Positions 16,140 to 23,770 of a DNA stretch of 48,674 bases are shown here, in pieces (the stretch's first letter is position 1; each line of letters opens with the position of its first letter). The stretch lies in contig CAMNXF010000020.1 of NCBI GenBank assembly GCA_946567425.1, positions 1-48,674 of the forward strand, read 5' to 3'. A program made the position numbers and the translations under genes. The DNA is from an uncultured Clostridia bacterium. Its GTDB lineage: Bacteria; Bacillota; Clostridia; Oscillospirales; Ruminococcaceae. The notes beneath the pieces were generated by a model. The model worked only from the letters and a program-made list of their open reading frames with translations. It was not told the origin of the DNA and searched no databases.

Positions 16140-17029
16140 AATTCCTGTTTAATATGTTTTCAGCAGATTGTACAAATTTGAGGCAACGCAATTCGCTTTG
16201 TTATGAGGAGGATATATTGCGTAAACGAGCAACAGAGCTTGCACATTTATTTTCACTGGATATTTCACGGTGGGAAGAGAATTTTAATTCTGGAGATAAT
16301 CACATACGATATTCACTCTACAATAATACGTCTGAAAAATCCATTTATTCATCAGATTGTAGTGTTGGAATACCATCAAGAAATATGATGTATATTTGAT
16401 TTATGTACAAGATAAACTTTGATATATACGACCTATTTATATAAAACAGAATTATTATTCAGTGGGAAGTTTGTTTGAAGCAGCGGGTATAGATGCAATT
16501 AAATATTGATTTTTGCCGAAACCGATTGGGTTTCGGAATTCTTTTCCCATAGAACATCCTTATATTATTGGTATACTGATCCTGCTAATATATTACCGCA
16601 CAATTTAATTCATATTCAAATTTCATGTCAATCCCAATATTTAACATAGTCCAAAGTCCCGTCTAATTATTTTTTAATAAAAACCTGATGTTGAGTATGT
16701 TTTTTTAGGACAGTTCATAAGCAAGTCGACAGTATAAACAATGCTGATATATCTGTTTTAGGCAGCCTTAAAAATTGACAAGTGATAAAATATATGTTAA
16801 ATGAAGATCTGCTAACAAGTAAATATAAAGTGTCCGGAATTGGACTTTGCAAAAAAGCCAATTTTCATTTTATATTTACTTTTCGAGAATATTGTGATAA
16901 CATATTTCTATTCACTACAAAAACAAGTTAAAAAAGATGAAATTTAATGGACAAATTTAAAACAGTAAACTGCGACAGCTTATGATCACGCCGCTAAAGC
17001 CGATTTAATCTTGTATTGAGGGTATAATC
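16140..17029. other. AT-rich decayed non-coding stretch
   Basis: Apart from the hairpin at 16817-16881, I see only short frames without ribosome sites or recognisable domains, the longest at 16154-16399. The composition is clearly more AT-rich than the flanking genes. With the gene fragments that follow, this suggests old, eroding mobile DNA. Confidence 0.5.
16817..16881. repeat. Compound inverted repeat (13-bp perfect outer stem)
   Basis: AAGTAAATATAAA (16817-16829) is perfectly complementary to TTTATATTTACTT (16869-16881). Within it, AATTGG pairs with CCAATT. The 65-bp unit could be a cruciform, a MITE core or a transcript hairpin. It lies in otherwise gene-free DNA. Confidence 0.7.
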
Positions 17030-17152
17030 TTAACAGGATCATTCATCTTGGCGGGAGTACCGAAGGTCGGGAAGCCATGACTGAAACTTGTATCCGACCT
17101 GATAGCGACTTATGAGAAAGTCGTTGAAAGAAATTTGAACCTGTCCACATAG
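17030..17152 (+). pseudogene. Fragment resembling a RepA/AAA-type ATPase around the P-loop
   Basis: One frame reads LTGSFILAGVPKVGKP, an in-frame TGA at 17078-17080, then LKLVSDLIATYEKVVERN to a stop at 17150. AG.PK.GK followed by WL is the Walker A neighbourhood of plasmid- and phage-type RepA ATPases, and TGA would come from TGG (Trp) by one change. The same bases also form two strong hairpins (17064-17100 and 17106-17123), so a structured RNA is the alternative reading. Identification is weak. Confidence 0.35.
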
Positions 17153-17160
17153 ACTAAAAT

Positions 17161-17840
17161 CTACGCAATAAGAGTAGCAAAATTAGAAATGATACAAATA
17201 GTTTCAGCATTACAGGGTTTGATCTCGAAATCTTTTGAAAGACGGCGAGACCAAGTCATCCAACCAAAAGTCCGTTCGACAATCCACCGAATTGGCTGTA
17301 CCTCAAAGTCATTTTTTATACGCGGATATATATCAATTCTGATATTATGGAAAATTTCAAAAGCGTTTTTGAAGGTTCCCTTATATCCCTGATCAGCACA
17401 GCAGACAATAATGGTTGGGCATTTGAAAAGAACCTTTTCAAATGCAAACACGCCGCTTTTTGTATCATGAATATTTGCTGCGTGAACATTACACACAAAA
17501 GGCTGCCCATAGTGTCAGTAACTATGGAACTTTTGCGTTCCTTTATTTTTCCGACGTCATAACCTCTGTTTTCACTTGCATAGGTGGTTTTTACGGATTG
17601 CGAGTCTATTAATGCCTATGTAGAATTTTGTTTTTTCCCTTTTGTGTACGGACTTTTTTCAACAACATACGCTGCACCTTATCCCATGTGCCATTCTTTT
17701 GGGCTCAATAATAAAACATTGAAACTGCTTTCGATTTCGGAAAATCGGTCGGCAGATTCCTCCATTGGCAGACTGTTTTTACAAGGTATAATACCGCGTT
17801 AACCAACTCCCTTTTCTCGTACCTGCTTTTATTTCCTGCC
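17161..17840 (-). pseudogene. IS5-family transposase relic
   Basis: Minus-strand frames in turn give YEKRELVNAVLYLVKTVCQW, DSQSVKTTYASENRGYD, VTDTMG.LLCVM and RWIVERTFGW, the N-terminal, DDE and C-terminal landmarks of IS5-family (IS427-like) transposases. Several frameshifts and stops break the gene, so it cannot be functional. I could not identify terminal inverted repeats with confidence. The relic ends just beside the ATPase-like fragment. Confidence 0.8.
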
Positions 17841-17960
17841 GGAAAATATTATTTTATCATTTCCCGTTGTTTGTGCGTTAGATTACTTGTATATCTCATA
17901 CCTATTATTTTACTATTTCTTTCCATGCGGACAAGTACTAAATCCTGCCTGCTATTTTTC

Positions 17961-18152
17961 AGCAGACGAGCAAAGGCGGTTTTAGAAAGTCCGCTCCCTA
18001 TAAAAGACGGATTTTCTGTGATAGATAACGTGCTTCACTACATCAGTGGCAAGACAAAAATCAAGGAGCATTTCGCCGAAATGAAAGTGACCGCTCCTGA
18101 CTTTGTGGAAAGCGCAATCGGATACGAAAAACGCATCCAAGCGACAAGATAA
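17961..18152 (+). pseudogene. Unrecognised coding-like fragment
   Basis: About 60 codons (RRAKAVLESPLPIKDG, then VIDNVLHYISGKTKIKEHFA) have the composition of real protein and end in a stop at 18150-18152, but no ribosome site precedes them. This may be the 3' end of a decayed gene. Confidence 0.3.
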
Positions 18153-18397
18153 TTTTTTTGAAAAAGCGGTAGACATTATGCCCGCATTATGGTATAATGG
18201 GATTGTGAACAATGTGTTGCAATACAGACTGCTTCATAGGCTTGAGACAAAATGAAACAAAACAGTACCATATTTATGGCTTGGTCTTGGCAATGTACTG
18301 AAAACCGAATACCTCCCGTCGAATGTTGGCATGCGCCGATGTTTATTGAAACAACCTGCGGTTGAGTTGCGGTGTTTTCTCTTTAACATACTTATAA

Positions 18398-18426
18398 TTG
18401 TTTTTTGTCGGGATGTGGGTTATAAT
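18398..18426 (+). promoter_or_regulatory. Promoter of the HTH regulator/S66 peptidase pair
   Basis: TTGTTT (18398-18403), 17 bases, TATAAT (18421-18426), 54 bases before the ATG. Confidence 0.65.
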
Positions 18427-18480
18427 GAGAGTGCGGGCAGGAAATGCGCGCGATAAATCATTATAACGGGAGGAAACAAT

Positions 18481-19227
18481 ATGTTTAATCAGATCGACTT
18501 CGGAAAAAGAGTAAGGGAGTTTCGAACAAAGAACAATTTCTCGCAGAGGGAAACGGCGCTGATGATAGGTGTTTCGGAGCAGGCAGTGAGCAAGTGGGAA
18601 AACGGAGAATGTCTGCCCGACGTCTACAATCTGAAGCTGCTGGCACGTGTGCTCCGCGTTACCGTGGACAGCTTGCTTGACACCGATATTCAGACCGAAA
18701 AGGTCGTTGAAACCATTATGATCGGCGGCGCGGCTTTTGAGATAATCGAAAAACCCGAAACTATTATCGCGGGGAAGATACTTTACGCAAAGGATTTTCC
18801 GAGCGCGGAGAAGTTTAACTCGGCAATAGACGGGTTCTCGGAGGACGAAAAGCAGACCGCGTTCGGAAAATTGGCGGAATGCGCGCTGCCCGTCTACGAT
18901 ATAAATCTCAGCGTTAATTTCTGGCTTGCCGTGAAATACCGCGCTTATGGATTTGTGCGCGAGGTCTTGACGGAAGAGCAGCCCGACGGCGTGGACGTTT
19001 TCAAAAACCCCGCTTCGCTGTATATCCGCGCATACACAGGCAAAGAGACCGCGCAGCTTATCAGCAGGGAGCGGTGCGAGATATGGGAGCTTTTCGCGTA
19101 TATCAGGGATTACTTTATGCCCGCGCACGGCTTTGAAATGGCTCAGAACGGCGCTCAGGAGCTGGAGGTGTTCGACACGTTTGAACATAAATCGGGTTAT
19201 GCCTATATGCCCGTAGTCAAGAAATAA
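18481..19227 (+). CDS. XRE-type regulator with a GyrI-like effector-binding domain
   Basis: 248 residues. A helix-turn-helix domain (about 5-65: FGKRVREFRTKNNFSQRETA, SEQAVSKWENG) is joined to a C-terminal domain (about 85-248) with the look of AraC/GyrI-type small-molecule binding domains, including YIRAYTG and FMPAHGFEM. A GGGAGGAAA ribosome site lies before the ATG at 18481. It lies 23 bases upstream of the S66 peptidase gene, so it probably autoregulates a two-gene operon. Its ligand is unknown. Confidence 0.82.
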   Translation: MFNQIDFGKRVREFRTKNNFSQRETALMIGVSEQAVSKWENGECLPDVYNLKLLARVLRVTVDSLLDTDIQTEKVVETIMIGGAAFEIIEKPETIIAGKILYAKDFPSAEKFNSAIDGFSEDEKQTAFGKLAECALPVYDINLSVNFWLAVKYRAYGFVREVLTEEQPDGVDVFKNPASLYIRAYTGKETAQLISRERCEIWELFAYIRDYFMPAHGFEMAQNGAQELEVFDTFEHKSGYAYMPVVKK

Positions 19228-19250
19228 AGTCAAGGGAAGTGAAATAAACA

Positions 19251-20294
19251 ATGCTTAACAGCGCTGGGCTTTTCAAGCCGAAAATGCTGAAGCACGGTGA
19301 TACAATTGCCATAATAAGCCCGTCGTGGGGCTGCGCGGGCGCACATCGGGTGCTTTGGCAATACAAACTCGGCGAACGTCGGCTTGGAGAGCTCGGGCTT
19401 AATGTCGTTGCCGCGCCAAACGCTCTACGCGGTACGAGATTTCTTCACGAAAATCCGCAGGCACGTGCTGATGACTTTATATGGGCTTTTGAAAACAAAG
19501 AGGTCAAGGCGGTCATCGCGAATATCGGAGGAAGCGATTCCGTAAGGCTGCTACCGTATCTTTCGGCGAAGACCGTGCGGAATAACCCGAAAATTTTCTG
19601 CGGTTATTCCGACGTTATGACGCTGCATCTTTTCTGCCGATGCGCGGGATTGTCGACATTTTACGGCGATAATCTTCTGACTACCGTCGCCGAAGCTCAG
19701 GGCTGGCACGAATACAGCCGAAACAGCTTTGAGCGGACGTTCTTTTCCGATAAGCCTATCGGGGAAATTCTGCCGTCCGAGGATTGGAGCTGTGAGCCGA
19801 ACAATCACACAAATCCGGATTATGTGCGGCGTTATATTCCGAATGACGGGTATATGCTCGTCCAAGGCAAGGGAACGGTTCGCGGAAGATTATTCGGCGG
19901 TCACGGCGTTCTTTGCGAGTACGACGAGGGCTTGGAGATATTTCCGCGGTCGGAGGATTTTACGGACAGCATTTTCTTTTTCGAGGACATTCCCGAGGTT
20001 ATGTCGCCCGATTATATTGCGGATTTTTTTGATCGGCTCGGGGAAAGAGGTTTTCTGCCGAGAATAAACGGGGTCGTTATCGGGAAAATGCGCAGCGCAG
20101 AGAGCTTTGAGCCCTATGCTGAAAGATTGAGAGAGGTTGTTTCGGGAAAATACGGACTGCATGATCTGCCGATAGTGTACGGACTGAATTTCGGTCATGC
20201 CTCGCCGATATGCGTACTTCCCTATGGCGCATTGGCAGAACTTGACGCGGACAGGCTTAAATTCACCATTTTGGAGAGCGGTGTTGTCGGCTGA
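19251..20294 (+). CDS. S66-family serine peptidase (LD-carboxypeptidase/MccF-like)
   Basis: 347 residues, the usual family length. The nucleophile is Ser120 in CGYSDVM, with a later Glu in FFEDIPE and His in NFGHASP completing the S66 Ser-Glu-His triad. The family includes murein LD-carboxypeptidases, which trim the terminal D-Ala of muropeptides, and MccF proteins, which detoxify microcin-C-like aminoacyl adenylates. Pairing with a ligand-binding regulator, and a sequence nearer MccF by eye, favours detoxification or self-immunity, but murein recycling cannot be excluded. No signal peptide, so cytoplasmic. Confidence 0.85.
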   Translation: MLNSAGLFKPKMLKHGDTIAIISPSWGCAGAHRVLWQYKLGERRLGELGLNVVAAPNALRGTRFLHENPQARADDFIWAFENKEVKAVIANIGGSDSVRLLPYLSAKTVRNNPKIFCGYSDVMTLHLFCRCAGLSTFYGDNLLTTVAEAQGWHEYSRNSFERTFFSDKPIGEILPSEDWSCEPNNHTNPDYVRRYIPNDGYMLVQGKGTVRGRLFGGHGVLCEYDEGLEIFPRSEDFTDSIFFFEDIPEVMSPDYIADFFDRLGERGFLPRINGVVIGKMRSAESFEPYAERLREVVSGKYGLHDLPIVYGLNFGHASPICVLPYGALAELDADRLKFTILESGVVG

Positions 20295-20546
20295 AAATGA
20301 GAACGTCCGTCCGACGTTCAGAACCTGTACCAATAGCCTGAAACGCACGCATTATGCTTCGCAAAACACTGATTGCGAGCATAATTTTGTCGCTTTCAAG
20401 GCAAAGCACGATGCTTTATGTTGAACGCCCCGGCGCGGCACGACATCGCGCATTAAAAGCGTTCACACTAAGACAAGCATTGAGCGGCTATTGGTACATG
20501 CTCTTACATTTTGCAATAAATTATCCGCTAAGGAAAGGAGATAAAA

Positions 20547-22028
20547 ATGTTTTATATTGGTATTGACCTGGGAACATCGTCCGTCAAGCTGCTGCTTACG
20601 GACGAAAAGGGCGCGATTCTGAAAACCGTTTCGCGCGAATATCCGCTGTTCTTCCCGCAGGCGGGTTGGTCGGAACAGAACCCCGAGGACTGGCTGAAGG
20701 AGACTGTCGCCGGTATACGCGAGCTTACCGCCGACTGCGACAAGTCAAAGGTCGCGGGTATCGGCTGCTGCGGACAAATGCACGGTCTGGTCGCGCTGGA
20801 TGAGGATGACGGCGTTATCCGTCCCGCTATCCTCTGGAACGACGGCAGAACGAGCGAGGAGACCGATTATCTGAACACCGTTATCGGCAAGGATAAGCTC
20901 TCCGAATATACCGCGAATATCGCGTTTGCGGGATTTACTGCGCCGAAGGTGCTGTGGGTGAAAAAGCACGAGCCGGAGAATTTCGCGAAGATAAGCAAAG
21001 TAATGCTCCCGAAGGACTACATAAATTATATGTTCACGGGAACGTTCTGCACGGACGTTTCGGATGCTTCGGGAACGTTGATGTTCGACGTGAAGAACAA
21101 GTGCTGGAGCGCGGAAATGCTCGATATATGCGGTCTGAGAGCGGAGCAGCTCCCGACCGTGTACGAAAGCTGTCAGGTGATCGGAACGCTCAAGGAAAGC
21201 ATGGCGGAGGAGCTGGGCTTGCCGAGCGCCGTCAAGGTCTGCGCGGGCGCTGCCGACAACGCGGGAGCGGCGGTCGGCACGGGCACGGTCGGCGACGGAA
21301 TCTGCAATATTTCGCTAGGCACTTCGGGAACGATCTTCATCACGTCAAAGGACTTCCGCGTCGACCCGAACAACGCTCTGCACGCGTTCGCTCACGCGGA
21401 CGGCAATTTCCACCTTATGGGCTGTATGCTCTCGGCGGCGAGCTGCAATAAGTGGTGGCAGGACAACGTTCTCGGCTCGGAGAATTATTCGGGCGAGGAG
21501 GCGAAAATTCCCGAGGAGCTGCTCGGTCAAAACCGCGTTTTCTTCTTGCCGTATCTTATGGGCGAGCGTTCGCCTATAAACGATACCGAGGCGCGCGGCA
21601 CGTTCATCGGATTGTCGATGGATACCGACAGGGCGGCTATGAAGCTCGCCGTGCTGGAGGGCGTTGCGTTCGCGATGAGAGATTCGTTCGAGGTCGCGCG
21701 ATCACTCGGTTTGAACATCGGTATAAGCAGAATTTGCGGCGGCGGCGCAAAAAGCCCGCTTTGGCGGAAAATTTTCGCGAACGTCCTGAACATCGATATA
21801 TGCACCGTCGAGACCGAGGAGGGTCCCGGCTACGGCGGCGCTATTCTGGCGGCGGTCGCTTGCGGCGAGTGGAAGAACGTTCAGCAGGCATCAACAGCGC
21901 TGCTGAAGATCAAGGAGACCGTTTCTCCCGAACCCGTGCTTGCGGCGCTCTACGAGGGACGATACAAGCAGTTTAGGCAGGTTTATCCGACCTTAAAGGG
22001 ATTATTCCCTATATTAAATAAAATGTAA
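20547..22028 (+). CDS. xylB: Xylulokinase
   Basis: 493 residues of the FGGY kinase family, ATP-dependent phosphorylation of D-xylulose to xylulose-5-phosphate. The N-terminal phosphate-binding loop is IGIDLGTSSVKLLL. GCCGQMHGLV (substrate-site region) and LWNDGR are xylulokinase signatures, and the C-terminal ATP site is ICGGGAKSPLW. The ATG follows AAGGAAAGGAG. It is separated by only 17 bases from the isomerase-family gene and probably shares its transcript. No defect seen. Confidence 0.95.
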   Translation: MFYIGIDLGTSSVKLLLTDEKGAILKTVSREYPLFFPQAGWSEQNPEDWLKETVAGIRELTADCDKSKVAGIGCCGQMHGLVALDEDDGVIRPAILWNDGRTSEETDYLNTVIGKDKLSEYTANIAFAGFTAPKVLWVKKHEPENFAKISKVMLPKDYINYMFTGTFCTDVSDASGTLMFDVKNKCWSAEMLDICGLRAEQLPTVYESCQVIGTLKESMAEELGLPSAVKVCAGAADNAGAAVGTGTVGDGICNISLGTSGTIFITSKDFRVDPNNALHAFAHADGNFHLMGCMLSAASCNKWWQDNVLGSENYSGEEAKIPEELLGQNRVFFLPYLMGERSPINDTEARGTFIGLSMDTDRAAMKLAVLEGVAFAMRDSFEVARSLGLNIGISRICGGGAKSPLWRKIFANVLNIDICTVETEEGPGYGGAILAAVACGEWKNVQQASTALLKIKETVSPEPVLAALYEGRYKQFRQVYPTLKGLFPILNKM

Positions 22029-22045
22029 TTTTGGAGGTATTAGTT

Positions 22046-23533
22046 ATGCTTACTAACATTCCCGAGGTGAAGCTCGGCATTATCGCGGTATCCCGCGACT
22101 GTTTCATCATCTCGCTCTCGGAGCGCCGCAGAGCGGCTGTTGTCGAGGCTTGCGGCAAGTCGGGCATCGACGTTTACGAGTGCAAAACCACCGTCGAGAA
22201 CGAGCTGGATATGCTCAAAGCGGTCGACGAGGTGAACGCGGCGGGCTGCAACGCGCTGGTCGTATTCCTCGGCAACTTCGGTCCCGAGACCCCCGAAACA
22301 CTTATCGCGAAAAAATTTGACGGTCCCGTGATGTACGCGGCGGCTGCCGAGGAGACGGGCGACGACCTTATCAACGGGCGCGGCGACGCTTACTGCGGTA
22401 TGCTCAACTGCTCGTACAATCTCGGCATGCGCCATCTGAAGGCGTATATCCCCGAGTATCCCGTGGGCACTGCCGAGGATATTGCGAAGATGATCGGCGA
22501 ATTTGTGCCGATCGCGCGCACACTCATCGGCTTGTCCGATTTGAAGATTATTACGTTCGGTCCTCGTCCGCAGGATTTCTTCGCCTGCAACGCGCCGATA
22601 AAGGGCTTGTACGAGCTCGGCGTGGAGATCGAAGAGAACTCTGAGCTTGATTTGCTCGTTTCGTACAAGGCTCACGCCGATGATCCGAGAATTGCCGAGA
22701 TCTGCAAGGAAATGGCAGCGGAAATGGGCGAGGGCAGATACTACGCAGAGATGAACGCGAGAATGGCGCAGCTTGAGATAACGCTGCTCGACTGGGCGGA
22801 GAAGCACAAGGGCTCGCGGAAGTATGTCGCGTTTGCGGACAAGTGCTGGCCCGCGTTCCCTGAGGCGTTCGGGTTTGAGCCGTGCTATGTGAACTCCCGT
22901 CTGGTATCGCGAGGCATTCCCGTTTCGTGCGAGGTCGACATTTACGGCGCGCTCAGCGAATACATCGGAATGTGCATTACGGGCGATACGGTAACGCTGC
23001 TCGACATCAACAATTCCGTGCCCGCCGACCTGTACAAGCAGGACATCGAGGGCAAGTTCCCGTATGCGCTTACTGATACGTTTATGGGCTTTCACTGCGG
23101 AAATACGCCCGAATGCAAGCTCTGCGAGGAGCGCGCGGTCAAGTATCAGCTTATTCAGCACCGTCTGCTTGAGCCGAAGGACTCCGAGCCCGACTTTACG
23201 CGCGGCACTCTCGAAGGCGACATTGCGGCTTCGGACATCACATTCTTCCGTCTGCAATGCGACAGCGAGGGCGTGCTCCGCGCTTATGTCGCGGAGGGCG
23301 AGGTGTTGCCCGTCAAGACACGTTCGTTCGGCGGTATCGGCGTGTTCGCGATACCGGAAATGGGAAGATTTTACCGTCACGTTCTCATTCAGAAGCGCTA
23401 TCCGCACCACGGCGCGGTTGCATTCAATCACTGCGGAAATCTGATTTTCGAGGTGCTGAAAATTCTCGGCGTTGAGGATATCGCTTATAATCAGCCCAAG
23501 TCGCTTCCATATCCAACCGAAAGACCTTTTTAA
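22046..23533 (+). CDS. L-fucose/L-arabinose isomerase-family protein
   Basis: 495 residues. The fold family converts aldoses to ketoses using Mn2+. The sequence has the split layout of this family: GCNALVVFLGNFGPETPE near residues 70-90, CWPAFPEAFGFEPC in the middle and GFHCGNTPECKLC near the end. I placed the start at 22046 because the TTG at 22031 is the ribosome site (TTGGAGG). Co-transcription with xylulokinase implies it delivers a ketopentose such as xylulose, perhaps from D-xylose, D-arabinose or D-lyxose. No ordinary xylA is nearby. The exact substrate is inference. Confidence 0.8.
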   Translation: MLTNIPEVKLGIIAVSRDCFIISLSERRRAAVVEACGKSGIDVYECKTTVENELDMLKAVDEVNAAGCNALVVFLGNFGPETPETLIAKKFDGPVMYAAAAEETGDDLINGRGDAYCGMLNCSYNLGMRHLKAYIPEYPVGTAEDIAKMIGEFVPIARTLIGLSDLKIITFGPRPQDFFACNAPIKGLYELGVEIEENSELDLLVSYKAHADDPRIAEICKEMAAEMGEGRYYAEMNARMAQLEITLLDWAEKHKGSRKYVAFADKCWPAFPEAFGFEPCYVNSRLVSRGIPVSCEVDIYGALSEYIGMCITGDTVTLLDINNSVPADLYKQDIEGKFPYALTDTFMGFHCGNTPECKLCEERAVKYQLIQHRLLEPKDSEPDFTRGTLEGDIAASDITFFRLQCDSEGVLRAYVAEGEVLPVKTRSFGGIGVFAIPEMGRFYRHVLIQKRYPHHGAVAFNHCGNLIFEVLKILGVEDIAYNQPKSLPYPTERPF

Positions 23534-23546
23534 TTTATTAAAACGT

Positions 23547-23580
23547 TTGGCGGCATTGTTAAAAAGTGCCGCCAATTTGT
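23547..23580 (+). terminator. Intrinsic terminator after the xylulokinase/isomerase pair
   Basis: TTGGCGGCA (23547-23555) pairs perfectly with TGCCGCCAA (23567-23575), followed by TTTGTT. Confidence 0.88.
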
Positions 23581-23678
23581 TAAAGTAAATCAGAATTTAG
23601 CACAGTGTTGCTAACATAAAATCCAATTTTGTGATATTGCCCAAAAAACAAACAAAAAATTTGTATAAAAAACCGCCC

Positions 23679-23745
23679 TTGTAAGTTGGCGAAAATGTGA
23701 TATAATTAACTCATACCAGTAAAAAAATCAGCCGTACCCCGGCTG
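23679..23745 (+). promoter_or_regulatory. Cellobiose phosphorylase promoter and leader hairpin
   Basis: TTGTAA (23679-23684), 16 bases, TATAAT (23701-23706). In the leader, CAGCCG (23729-23734) pairs with CGGCTG (23740-23745) over a 5-base loop. With no T run it is not a terminator; it may stabilise the mRNA or be an operator. Confidence 0.65.
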
Positions 23746-23770
23746 TAAATTTAATACGGAGGTCACAACT

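Noticed and set aside
16154..16399. 81-codon frame after the mannanase terminator
   Set aside because: No ribosome site at its start, no family and AT-rich random-like composition.
17064..17123. Known structured RNA (group II intron domain, riboswitch)
   Set aside because: The two stems do not match any consensus I remember, and the same bases read as a plausible protein fragment.
20295..20546. Possible riboswitch or sugar-responsive leader before xylulokinase
   Set aside because: Only one short stem (GAACGT/ACGTTC) is visible, with no conserved aptamer core that I can recognise.
22040..23575. Very long open frame (511 codons) antisense to the isomerase-family gene
   Set aside because: It is an artefact of GC-rich codon use on the sense strand. 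It has no ribosome site and no recognisable domain, and the sense product matches a known family.
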